Of a stretch of 64,000 bases of DNA, positions 44,930 to 52,651 are shown one piece after another; position 1 is the first letter of the stretch; every line of letters begins with the position of its first letter. The notes under the pieces are model-generated. The model saw only the letters and a list, made by a program, of their open reading frames with translations, made no database searches and was not told the origin of the DNA. A program made the translations under genes and the position numbers. Origin of the DNA: Bacteroidaceae bacterium (GTDB lineage Bacteria > Bacteroidota > Bacteroidia > Bacteroidales > Bacteroidaceae); assembly GCA_024401215.1 (NCBI GenBank), contig JAKSLL010000001.1:55993-119992 (forward strand), read 5' to 3'.

Positions 44930-46014
44930 TGCAGATGACTGAATCTTTTGTTGATTTGATGCGAGTAGCATTAGGCGTGCAGACTGAGTTGCCAACTTCG
45001 TTGTCGCAGGAGGAATGGTGGGGCTTGTTCAAACTTGCTCAAAGGCAGAGCGTTGTTGGTTTGCTATTTACAGGCATCGAGAGACTTCCTAAAGAGCAAC
45101 GCCCAGGGGTGGAAGTAATCATGGATTGGTCTGCTGTGGCTGACTATATAGAGAAGGATAATGTGAGGTTGAACACGGTGGCAGTGAAGGTGTGTGAGAT
45201 TTTTTGTATGGAAGGCGTGAATATGTGCGTGATGAAAGGACAAGGCTTAGCAGCGCTGTATGACACCCCTTTGCGAAGGACTGGTGGTGATATTGATGTG
45301 TGGATGGACGGAGGAGAAGCTGCGGTGACGGAGTACATGAAGAAGAATTTCAAAAGTGTTGAATGTGGATATTACCATGTGTCAACAGTATTGAAAGGAA
45401 ATATTGATTTGGAGGTTCATTTCCTGCCCATAAACTTATTTGAACCTAAAAGCAGCGAGATTCTTTGTGGTTGGATTGAGAAAGAAAAACCATTGCAGTG
45501 GAGCAATAAGCGTCAGCTTGCGGGAGATGCAGGCACAATCAATGTGCCTACTAAGAAATTCGATTTGGTATATGTGTTGGTGCATCTGTTTCATCATTTC
45601 TTGATTGAAGGATGCGGAATGAAGCAAGTGCTTGACTATTATTATCTTCTGCTCAGCATTGATGATGAAGAAGAAATGGAAGAGGTGAAAAGCCTGTTTA
45701 AGGAAATCGGGCTATGGGATTTTGTTGGTGCATTGATGTATATTATGCAGATTCTTGGTCTCCCGAAAGAGAAAATGCTGTGTGAACCCTGTAAGTCGTT
45801 AGGGGTGAAGATGATGGATGAAATTATCAATACTGGCACAGTGTCGGGAATTGAGATAAAGGAGAAAAGAAAAGGTGTAAGGGGTCTTGCGATGACTGTG
45901 TCTGCTCGTGCTTCAAGACTCACACGCTTATATCCTTTCGCTCCGCAGCAGGCTAAGTGGGTGATGATAGAGAATGTAAAGAATGGAGTGAAAAACCTTG
46001 CTCCCAAATTTTAA
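44926..46014 (+). CDS. Nucleotidyltransferase-fold protein (PF14907-like)
   Basis: 362 residues. VCVMKGQGLAALYDTP... RRTGGDIDVWM gives the pol-beta nucleotidyltransferase signature with the catalytic-type Asp pair D122 and D124. LVYVLVHLFHHFLIEG and GMKQVLDYYYLL are the usual helical second half. Members of this family occur in Bacteroidetes glycan loci, but no reaction is known for most. The start overlaps the GT2-like gene by four bases, so they are co-translated. It may transfer a nucleotide or phospho-group to a sugar, protein or lipid; the substrate cannot be read. Confidence 0.75.
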   Translation: MMQMTESFVDLMRVALGVQTELPTSLSQEEWWGLFKLAQRQSVVGLLFTGIERLPKEQRPGVEVIMDWSAVADYIEKDNVRLNTVAVKVCEIFCMEGVNMCVMKGQGLAALYDTPLRRTGGDIDVWMDGGEAAVTEYMKKNFKSVECGYYHVSTVLKGNIDLEVHFLPINLFEPKSSEILCGWIEKEKPLQWSNKRQLAGDAGTINVPTKKFDLVYVLVHLFHHFLIEGCGMKQVLDYYYLLLSIDDEEEMEEVKSLFKEIGLWDFVGALMYIMQILGLPKEKMLCEPCKSLGVKMMDEIINTGTVSGIEIKEKRKGVRGLAMTVSARASRLTRLYPFAPQQAKWVMIENVKNGVKNLAPKF

Positions 46015-46070
46015 GTAATGGTGAAATACTAACTTGCATTCCCTTTACCATCCCAAAGCGAAAGTTGATT

Positions 46071-46090
46071 AAACTAATTTATGGAACACC
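46071..46090. repeat. Inverted repeat before a GT4 gene, MITE-end-like
   Basis: AAACTAATTTATGGAACACC matches the right end of the element at 16200-16219 at 18 of 20 bases, and it is followed by CTTAA as there. It ends 7 bases before the ATG at 46098. The 56 bases before it, up to the previous stop, hold no gene. Confidence 0.7.
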
Positions 46091-46097
46091 TCTTAAG

Positions 46098-47273
46098 ATG
46101 AAAATAGTCTTTGTGGTATTAGATTTCAAGAATCGAGCTGGTCTTGAAAGGATTCTTACAGACAGAATGAATTATATGGCTGATGTGTGGGGCTGGGATG
46201 TGTGGCTGATTGCTATATTTCAGGATGATTCCATAGACTGCCCTTATGACATTTCGGAGAAGGTGCATGTGGAGAAGCTAGGAGAAAGTTACTATGTGGC
46301 AGATGGTGTGAAAAGTTATCGCAAGAAGGTGCTCAAATGGCTCAGATGGAGCAAGAAGGTGCAGAATAGACTTGATGACTGCCTCGAAAGAATCAAGCCA
46401 GATGTTGTGTCAGATTCTGTTTATACAAATCATATATTCCGTACAGGTAAACATGCAAAATATGTGTTTGAATCCCACATCGACAACAAAGCGCTTGTTG
46501 ATGGAAGTAATTTTGGAGGCTTAGGCACAATCGTAAAGAGGTATAAATACCGGCAGCGGGAAAAGGAGGCCGATGCTGTTGTGTGTCTAACAAAAGGTGA
46601 CAGCGAGAATTGGAAATACGCAAAGAGAGTGGAGGTGATACCTAATTTCACGAATATTCTGCCTCAGAAAGACTGTGATGTTGATTCAAAGCGTGTCATT
46701 TCGGTTGGAAGGCTATGCAAGCAGAAAGGATTTGACGTACTTGTAAGGGCTTGGAAGTTGGTGGCTGAGAAACATCCAGATTGGAGGCTTGACATTTTTG
46801 GTGATGATTTCTATGGAGGCAAAGAAGATGTTGTAGGGGAGATTGATAGACTCGACCTTTCTGGACAGGTGACGATTCACCCTGCTTGCAGAAACATAGC
46901 AGATGAGTATTCCAAGCGGTCGATATTTGTTTTGCCGAGCAGGTGGGAAGGTTTTGGATTGGTATTGCTTGAGGCAATGAAATGCGGGCTGGCGTGTATA
47001 AGTGCAGACTGCCGATTCGGTCCGAGGGGTATCATCACAGACAACCCTCTTTGCAAGCAGAAGAACGATACGGCAAGAGGACCTGAAATGTTTGATGCAG
47101 GAATTCTTGTGCCTGTTGAGGCTGAGACTGCTATGGCAGATGCTATCTGCTATTTGATAGAACACCCAGATGAACGAAAACGCATGGGGGCGAATGCTAT
47201 GGAAAGGGCAAAATGCTATGACAAAGATGTGGTGATGCAGAAGTGGAAGGATTTGTATGAAAGTTTGTCTTGA
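46098..47273 (+). CDS. Glycosyltransferase family 4
   Basis: 391 residues from the ATG at 46098; the open frame runs back to 45957, but the upstream part would overlap the previous gene and has no GT4 character. IVFVVLDFKNRAGLERILTDR is the N-terminal domain, VISVGRLCKQKGFDVLVRAW (about 198-217) the donor domain, and SIFVLPSRWEGFGLVLLEAM the E-x7-E motif. The gene lies between two inverted repeats (46071-46090 and 47276-47295) that touch its start and stop. This suggests it entered or moved as a cassette. Donor unknown. Confidence 0.9.
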   Translation: MKIVFVVLDFKNRAGLERILTDRMNYMADVWGWDVWLIAIFQDDSIDCPYDISEKVHVEKLGESYYVADGVKSYRKKVLKWLRWSKKVQNRLDDCLERIKPDVVSDSVYTNHIFRTGKHAKYVFESHIDNKALVDGSNFGGLGTIVKRYKYRQREKEADAVVCLTKGDSENWKYAKRVEVIPNFTNILPQKDCDVDSKRVISVGRLCKQKGFDVLVRAWKLVAEKHPDWRLDIFGDDFYGGKEDVVGEIDRLDLSGQVTIHPACRNIADEYSKRSIFVLPSRWEGFGLVLLEAMKCGLACISADCRFGPRGIITDNPLCKQKNDTARGPEMFDAGILVPVEAETAMADAICYLIEHPDERKRMGANAMERAKCYDKDVVMQKWKDLYESLS

Positions 47274-47275
47274 TG

Positions 47276-47295
47276 GATGTTCTATAAATGATTTT
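47276..47295. repeat. Inverted repeat after the GT4 gene
   Basis: GATGTTCTATAAATGATTTT is similar, in opposite orientation, to the repeat at 46071-46090 (about 16-17 of 20 positions) and to the MITE left end at 16041-16060. It begins 3 bases after the transferase stop. TTGATGGA near 47270 and TCCATCAA near 47300 also form an 8-base hairpin across it. Confidence 0.5.
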
Positions 47296-47341
47296 GATAT
47301 TCCATCAAATCAGACATTATTAATGTTGACTAAAATAGTTG

Positions 47342-47410
47342 CCCCGTAACGCAACGTATCTTTACCCCGTAACGCTATGTGTCGTTACCTCGTAACGCAA
47401 TGTAGCTTTA
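47342..47410 (+). repeat. Three 23-bp tandem repeats
   Basis: Three head-to-tail units (47342-47364, 47365-47387, 47388-47410), each 23 bases, begin with CC(C/T)CGTAACGC and end with TTA. They differ at several internal positions. They occupy the middle of the 199-base gap before the GNAT gene (47473) and have no spacers. A further partial CGTAA-like trace is not clear. Binding-site array or leader structure are both possible. Confidence 0.8.
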
Positions 47411-47472
47411 GTGGGTATTACGAATAATTTGACCGTTATAGGAGTGTTTTTTGTCGCAGGAGAGTTTTAATT

Positions 47473-48045
47473 ATGTTATATGAAATAGCACATTTTGTGC
47501 AGAATAAGTTGCCTTGGTTGTGGGATTGCGTGGAATGGGGAAACGCTATGTTGTGTGCAGCCAGATATGATGTTCAAAAAGTCATCTTGCAACATGAGGG
47601 TGTGAGAATTGCAGAGGTTTGTGATGCACATGCACTTTCTGTCTTTTTCTCTGAACAGCCAGAAGATAGCTTCAGATGGTTTAAACCTCATAAGTTTGAT
47701 GAACAAACAATGGCATCTTTGTTGAGGCGCAAGAGCTATATTATATATATTGTTGAAGATGAGGGAAAGATTGCTGGATATGCATTCTTGAGATGCTTTT
47801 TCAATGGTAAGTGCTTTCTTGGGAAGATGGTTGACAGCAAACATCAAGGGAAAGGTATTTGTACTAAATTGTGCGCAGAAGGGATGAACATAGCCAGCCA
47901 GCTTGGTATGCGAATGTTTGAGAGTATAAATAAGGAAAATGTAGGGTCAATGAAAGCAAGTCAGAAGGCATGCAAAGTGGTTGTGGTGGAAGAACTAAAA
48001 GATGGTGACTTGCTCATTGAGGATTTTTTGAAAGAGAAAGTGTGA
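47473..48045 (+). CDS. GNAT family N-acetyltransferase
   Basis: 190 residues. The C-terminal two thirds follow the GNAT fold: KSYIIYIVEDEGKIAGYAFLR, then CFLGKMVDSKHQGKGICTKL (about 115-134) with the acetyl-CoA pyrophosphate loop HQGKGIC, and MFESINKENVGSMKASQKAC (about 151-170), the last strand-helix pair. A roughly 70-residue N-terminal region is unusual for a minimal GNAT. It is just before the initiating sugar transferase and the PglE-like genes, so it may N-acetylate the 4-amino sugar; the common enzyme for that step (PglD) has a beta-helix fold and is not present here. The target is inferred. Confidence 0.82.
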   Translation: MLYEIAHFVQNKLPWLWDCVEWGNAMLCAARYDVQKVILQHEGVRIAEVCDAHALSVFFSEQPEDSFRWFKPHKFDEQTMASLLRRKSYIIYIVEDEGKIAGYAFLRCFFNGKCFLGKMVDSKHQGKGICTKLCAEGMNIASQLGMRMFESINKENVGSMKASQKACKVVVVEELKDGDLLIEDFLKEKV

Positions 48046-48145
48046 ATGTTGCGTTGACAAACAATTTGTACATGTCAGAATGTGTGAAGCGTAGCTAAAT
48101 ATTTATGTATTTCTGCCAAGACATTTTAATTCTATTCAGACAAAA

Positions 48146-48721
48146 ATGAAATACTTATTTGATAGACTGACGGCATTTGTAGGTTTATGGTTTTTGTGGC
48201 CGGTGTTGTTGATAATATGGATTCTTATCCGCATTAAAATGCCGGGAGGCCCTGCTATATTCTCTCAGAAAAGAGTGGGTAGGAATGGAGAGTTATTCAC
48301 TATGTATAAATTCCGTTCGATGACAGTCGGACACGGAGGTAGTTCGGTAAGTGTGGCTGGAGAAAGCCGAATCACACCGTTTGGTGCAAAACTGAGGAAA
48401 TATAAGTTGGATGAACTCCCTGAATTGTGGAATGTTCTTATAGGTGATATGAGTTTTGTTGGACCACGCCCCGACGTGCCAGGCTATGCAGACAAGCTTG
48501 AGGGCGAGGATCGCCTCATATTGAAACTTCGTCCTGGTATAACTGGACCAGCAAGTTTGAAATACCGCAATGAGGAGGAGATTCTTGCCAAAGTTGATGA
48601 TCCTCAGAAGTATAACGACGAGGTTATTTATCCTGATAAAGTGAAGATAAATCTTGATTACTACTATAACAACTCGCTTATCGGTGATGTGAAACTAATA
48701 ATTCAGACTATTTGTGGGTAA
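48146..48721 (+). CDS. Initiating sugar-phosphate transferase (PglC/WcfS-like)
   Basis: Transfers the first sugar phosphate from a UDP-sugar to undecaprenyl phosphate. The 191 residues match the short, monotopic polyprenol-phosphate phosphoglycosyltransferases. There is one N-terminal hydrophobic segment (about 5-30), then FSQKRVGRNGELFTMYKFRSM (about 43-63), KLDELPELWNVL with the catalytic pair D89-E90, and GDMSFVGPRPDVPGY. No long N-terminal membrane part of WbaP is present. The GTG start of the PglA-like gene lies eight bases inside its end, so they are coupled. It is the only initiating transferase in the window. Confidence 0.93.
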   Translation: MKYLFDRLTAFVGLWFLWPVLLIIWILIRIKMPGGPAIFSQKRVGRNGELFTMYKFRSMTVGHGGSSVSVAGESRITPFGAKLRKYKLDELPELWNVLIGDMSFVGPRPDVPGYADKLEGEDRLILKLRPGITGPASLKYRNEEEILAKVDDPQKYNDEVIYPDKVKINLDYYYNNSLIGDVKLIIQTICG

Positions 48722-49853
48722 GAAGATAATACGCTCAGCCACCATAGGCTTGTCACTTAACGTGTTTTGCAAGGGGCTTATAAGAGAACTTGTCGATGAA
48801 GGATATGATGTTGTTGCTTTATCTACACCTGACAATGACTTGAGTGAACTTGCAGAAAGAGAAGGCGTAAGGACAATCGGGGTTGATATGGAAAGGCATA
48901 TCAGTCCGCTGAAAGACTTACGCTCGCTTTTCAAACTATATGAGGTTTTCAAACAGGAAAAACCTGACATGGTGCACTCTATGACACCAAAGGCTGGGCT
49001 GTTATGTATGATTGCAGCATGGATGGCTCGTGTGCCGGTGAGGCTTCATACTTTCACAGGGTTGGTATGGCCAACAGCAAAAGGGCTTTCAAGGATTATC
49101 CTTATGACCACCGACCGAATACTTTGCTTTTGCGCCACTCACATAATCCCCGAGGGGGAGGGGGTGAAGGCTGACTTGCAAAGATGCATAACGCAAAAGC
49201 CGATGAAGGTTTTGGGTTATGGAAACGTGAAAGGAGTGGATTTAGATTACTGGAAAAAAAGTGATAACGAAAGCTCTTTCGATGATGTAAATGCAGAAAG
49301 AGACTCTGCCTGTTTGACTTTTCTTTTTGTGGGTAGAATAGTCAGAGACAAAGGTATGAATGAGTTGGTCAGCGCATTTGTACGATTGAACAAAAAATAC
49401 CAGTCATCGAAACTTGTGCTGGTTGGACCTTATGAAGACAGCTTGGATCCTGTAAATCCTGAGACGAGGAAGGCGATAGATGAAAGCCCATTCATAGAGG
49501 CTGTAGGTGCTCAGAAAGATGTAAGGGCGTTTTATGAGAAAGCAGACGTGCTTGTCTTTCCAAGTTATAGGGAGGGATTCCCTAATGCCGTAATAGAGGC
49601 AGGCGCAATGGGACTGGCAAGTATTGTGACTGATATAAATGGATCGCGTGAAATAATCTCGGATAGAGAAAATGGCTTGATTATCCAGTCAAAAGATGAA
49701 GATGCGTTGTATGATGCTATGGTGTGGATGATAGAACATCCTGATGAAAGGGAGAGAATGGCAAGAAATGCACGCCCAATGGTGGCGGCTCGCTTTGAGC
49801 AGGGGTTTGTACGCAAATGTCTGAAAGATTACTATCGTGAAATTTTAGGTTGA
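48714..49853 (+). CDS. Glycosyltransferase family 4 (PglA-like)
   Basis: 379 residues. The N-terminus has IIRSATIGLSLNVFCKGLI followed by DMVHSMTPKAGLLCMIAAWMARVPVRLHTFTG, typical of PglA-type transferases that add the second sugar. LTFLFVGRIVRDKGMNELVSA (about 202-222) and KADVLVFPSYREGFPNAVIEA with the E-x7-E motif give the donor domain. The GTG at 48714 is used as start, inside the sugar transferase gene's stop region; no later ATG preserves the conserved N-terminus. It likely adds the second residue to the sugar started by the gene before it. Confidence 0.9.
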   Translation: MGKKIIRSATIGLSLNVFCKGLIRELVDEGYDVVALSTPDNDLSELAEREGVRTIGVDMERHISPLKDLRSLFKLYEVFKQEKPDMVHSMTPKAGLLCMIAAWMARVPVRLHTFTGLVWPTAKGLSRIILMTTDRILCFCATHIIPEGEGVKADLQRCITQKPMKVLGYGNVKGVDLDYWKKSDNESSFDDVNAERDSACLTFLFVGRIVRDKGMNELVSAFVRLNKKYQSSKLVLVGPYEDSLDPVNPETRKAIDESPFIEAVGAQKDVRAFYEKADVLVFPSYREGFPNAVIEAGAMGLASIVTDINGSREIISDRENGLIIQSKDEDALYDAMVWMIEHPDERERMARNARPMVAARFEQGFVRKCLKDYYREILG

Positions 49854-49858
49854 AAACT

Positions 49859-49889
49859 ATTGATTTATGAATGATATGTTGTAAATTTG
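49859..49889 (+). promoter_or_regulatory. Candidate promoter before the PglE-like gene
   Basis: ATTG (49859-49862), 19 bases, then TAAATTTG (49882-49889) fits the Bacteroidetes -33 / -7 pattern (TTTG, 19-21, TAnnTTTG), with an imperfect -33. It stands about 90 bases before the ATG at 49978. Confidence 0.4.
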
Positions 49890-49977
49890 CATGAGGAAAT
49901 GTGGAATTACATCATTATAAACATATTGTAAACTGATTGTAGGTTGCGGGAAAGAAAACATTCAAATTACGATTTTT

Positions 49978-51162
49978 ATGGAAAAGATATATTTGTGTCT
50001 CGCACACATGAGCGGGAAAGAACAAGGGTACATACAAGAGGCATTTGACACAAACTGGGTGGTGCCTCTCGGACCAAATGTGAATGCGTTTGAGGATGAG
50101 CTTGAAAAGTTTGTGAGGAGAGTTGACGAATCGCAAGCAGTGGGTTCGCTGAGCAAGGGCGTTGACAATAAGAAGATTGTTGCTCTCAGCGCAGGTACTG
50201 CCGCTGTGCATTTGGGTTTGATAATGCTTGGTGTTGGCAAAGGCGATGAGGTGATCTGTCAGTCGTTTACTTTTGCTGCGAGCGCAAATCCGATAGTGTA
50301 TCAAGGTGCTACTCCTGTGTTTGTTGATAGTGAACCTGGCACATACAACATCGACCCGCAATTGCTCGAAGAGGCAATAAAAGACAGAATATTGAAGACT
50401 GGCAAGAAACCAAAGGCTATTATCCCTGTTTATCTGTATGGAATGCCTGCAAGGCTGGATGAGATAATGGAGATAGCAAACAGATATGAGATACCAGTGC
50501 TTGAAGATGCTGCAGAAGGCTTCGGTTCGAGATATAAGGGAATGATGTGTGGAACTTTCGGTGCATACGGCGTTATGTCGTTCAATGGCAATAAGATGAT
50601 TACCACAAGTGGAGGAGGCGCTCTCATCTGCCCAGGTGAGGAAGCAAAGCAGAAGGTCATGTTCTATGCTACTCAGGCTCGTGAAGCATATCCTTATTAT
50701 CAGCATGAAAAGATAGGCTATAATTATCGTATGTCAAATATCTGTGCAGGAATTGGCAGAGGACAGATGACGGTTGCAGATAGTCATATTGCACATCATA
50801 AATGGTTGCACCAGCAGTATGTGGAACAACTTGCTGACATTGATGCCATTACTGTGCATTCTGCTCCAGAAGAGTATATGGATAGCAATTATTGGCTGAC
50901 AACAATAAGACTTGAAGGAGAGGACGCATGTTTTGATAAGGTGCTGGATGTGCAGAAGTTTCTAGATGAAAGAGGGATTGAAACTCGTCCATTGTGGAAG
51001 CCAATGCATCTGCAACCGGTGTATAAGGATGCTCCGTCTTATGTTAATGGTGTGGCAGAGTCTCTTTTCAATAGAGGACTTTGCTTGCCAAGTGGGCCAT
51101 GTGTGGGGCAAGAACAGCAGAAACATATTATTGACTCTTTCAACGAATACTTCAAGAAATGA
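49978..51162 (+). CDS. DegT/DnrJ/EryC1 aminotransferase (PglE/WcfR-like)
   Basis: 394 residues. IYLCLAHMSGKEQGYIQEAFDTNW is the family start. SAGTAAVHLGLIML and DEVICQSFTFAASANPIVYQG form the cofactor-binding region. The PLP lysine is K206 in SFNGNKMITTSGGGAL. This SFNGNK subtype matches PglE-type enzymes that aminate UDP-4-keto-6-deoxy-GlcNAc to a 4-amino-4,6-dideoxy sugar. In B. fragilis the corresponding WcfR makes the first sugar of polysaccharide A. The dehydratase partner is likely the gene at 52652. It overlaps the OmpA gene by four bases, an odd partner for a sugar enzyme. Confidence 0.9.
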   Translation: MEKIYLCLAHMSGKEQGYIQEAFDTNWVVPLGPNVNAFEDELEKFVRRVDESQAVGSLSKGVDNKKIVALSAGTAAVHLGLIMLGVGKGDEVICQSFTFAASANPIVYQGATPVFVDSEPGTYNIDPQLLEEAIKDRILKTGKKPKAIIPVYLYGMPARLDEIMEIANRYEIPVLEDAAEGFGSRYKGMMCGTFGAYGVMSFNGNKMITTSGGGALICPGEEAKQKVMFYATQAREAYPYYQHEKIGYNYRMSNICAGIGRGQMTVADSHIAHHKWLHQQYVEQLADIDAITVHSAPEEYMDSNYWLTTIRLEGEDACFDKVLDVQKFLDERGIETRPLWKPMHLQPVYKDAPSYVNGVAESLFNRGLCLPSGPCVGQEQQKHIIDSFNEYFKK

Positions 51163-52403
51163 AAAGGTGGCTAACATTGGTGATATGCATGGTGTTGACG
51201 ATAGCAAGTCACGCCCAGCAGACAAAACCCAAATGGAAAGCCCCTCACAGGACTATACCAAAATGGGTGTCACCTAAAAGAGAAAATGAAGAAGAAGTCC
51301 TCGAACTTTGGAGGCCATACGGTGTTTCTGACAATTGGTTTGTTGATTTCAATGTTGGCACAAGTGTTCCTTTCAGCGAGAATATGGAATTCGGAGATGC
51401 CTTCAAGCAATATAGGCCAGTGTTTGATTTTGGAGTAGGAAAGCAATTCTCTTATCTGTGGAGCACAAAGTTTAATGTGGGGTATAAACAGACATTTGGC
51501 AAGATATGTGATGATGCTGATGTCAATGAGATTGTGGATTACTATGGCAATGAATATTTGTTCAAGATGTGTGTTATATCCATAAATGAACAGATTGACT
51601 TGACAAATCTTTTGTGTCCATACAACGAAAATCGAAAATTCGGTGTGCAGGCATTTGCTGGAGTTGGTGTGAATTATGCTTGGGGATTCCCTAAAAAGAT
51701 GAAGAACCTGATTCGTGAAGGGTATGAGTTCGACAATAGAGACCATGTCAATCTTGACTTATGTTTGGGCGCACAATGCCTGTACAAACTCTCTCGGGCA
51801 GTTGATGCTTCATTGCGGGTTTCTGCAAATCTGATAGGCGACAATCATAATGGTCTTACTCATGGCACATTCGCTGATCCATACGTGTTTGCTGGACTTG
51901 GTGTTGTTGTGCATCTTCAAGATTATTATGGAGATTACCGCTACAAGAAGGTGCATCGATGGGAGGCAAAGTCGTTGAGGACGCAGCATGCGAGTATAGC
52001 TAAATACCTGAATGATGAGAAAAAGGCAGAGCTGAAGTCGCGAGAGGAGAGTGAGGTGGTAAGAATTGGAGAATTGATGAAGACTCATGTGTCTTTCTAT
52101 GTCGATAGATTCTATGTCAATGATGAGCAGCTTGAAAACCTAAGGATAGTTGCTGATTTTCTCAAGGACAATCCTGATGTGAATGTCATAATAAAAGGAT
52201 ATAGCGGTGCTTCGGATAACTGTGAGTCTCCTGTCATGCATTTAGCACAAAAGCGTGTTGATGCTGTTAAGAAACGGTTGATTAGAAATCTCAAAGTGGA
52301 TTCTTCTCGTATCGAGACATGGTACGATGAAGAAGCAAAAGCTCCATTTGAGATGAAAGGTGAATGGATAGATGCGGTAGTTTTTGAGATGACAAGAAGA
52401 TGA
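51159..52403 (+). CDS. OmpA-family outer-membrane protein
   Basis: 414 residues. A signal peptide covers about 1-19 (KRWLTLVICMVLTIASHA). A beta-barrel-like middle has alternating aromatic strands (WFVDFNVGTSVPF, VFDFGVGKQFSY, KFNVGYKQTF). The C-terminal OmpA-like peptidoglycan-binding domain begins VSFYVDRFYVNDEQLENL (about 309-326) and ends with HLAQKRVDAVKKRL in place of the NxxLSxxRA motif. It is coupled to the PglE-like gene by a four-base overlap. Two relatives follow at 54293 and 55558. Such proteins bridge outer membrane and cell wall; a link to the glycan is inferred from position only. Confidence 0.85.
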   Translation: MKRWLTLVICMVLTIASHAQQTKPKWKAPHRTIPKWVSPKRENEEEVLELWRPYGVSDNWFVDFNVGTSVPFSENMEFGDAFKQYRPVFDFGVGKQFSYLWSTKFNVGYKQTFGKICDDADVNEIVDYYGNEYLFKMCVISINEQIDLTNLLCPYNENRKFGVQAFAGVGVNYAWGFPKKMKNLIREGYEFDNRDHVNLDLCLGAQCLYKLSRAVDASLRVSANLIGDNHNGLTHGTFADPYVFAGLGVVVHLQDYYGDYRYKKVHRWEAKSLRTQHASIAKYLNDEKKAELKSREESEVVRIGELMKTHVSFYVDRFYVNDEQLENLRIVADFLKDNPDVNVIIKGYSGASDNCESPVMHLAQKRVDAVKKRLIRNLKVDSSRIETWYDEEAKAPFEMKGEWIDAVVFEMTRR

Positions 52404-52582
52404 GGTGAAGATGGCATGTTATGTGAAACGATAGGTCAAATAAACTTCTATTTTGGACTTGAGAAAGAATGGCCAAAGACGGTTTCTTTTAAGTGAGATT
52501 ATGTGTTGAGTGTTCAATATATGAACAATTCATCGATAAAATTGGGAAAATAACTGTATAAATGTGAGAAAATCAAAAGTTT

Positions 52583-52615
52583 TTTGTGTTATTTTTTTAA
52601 TAATTAGTACTTTTG
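52583..52615 (+). promoter_or_regulatory. Bacteroidetes-type promoter before the PglF-like gene
   Basis: TTTG (52583-52586), a 21-base A/T-rich spacer, then TACTTTTG (52608-52615) followed by C agrees with the Bacteroidetes -33 / -7 consensus. It is the best promoter match in the window and lies 37 bases before the ATG at 52652. The rest of the 52404-52651 gap shows no gene. Confidence 0.65.
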
Positions 52616-52651
52616 CATTTGATTTCCTTATGCTGTAACGATCATATAGTA

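Noticed and set aside
44336-44995. 219-codon open frame on the - strand
   Set aside because: Opposite the GT2-like gene and the start of the nucleotidyltransferase-fold gene; its Ser/His/Thr-rich composition is typical of an antisense shadow.
45957-46097. Upstream extension of the GT4 reading frame
   Set aside because: It runs through the previous gene's end and the inverted repeat and has no GT4 character; the ATG at 46098 gives the normal N-terminus.
46071-47295. Invertible promoter of the type that switches Bacteroides capsules
   Set aside because: The segment between the repeats is a whole gene, not a promoter, and no invertase gene or promoter motif was found at the repeats.
47342-47410. 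CRISPR array
   Set aside because: The three 23-base units are directly adjacent without spacers, and no cas gene is present.
49915-50706. 263-codon open frame on the - strand
   Set aside because: It lies opposite the well-supported PglE-like aminotransferase gene, has no recognisable domain and no start signal; it is a shadow frame.
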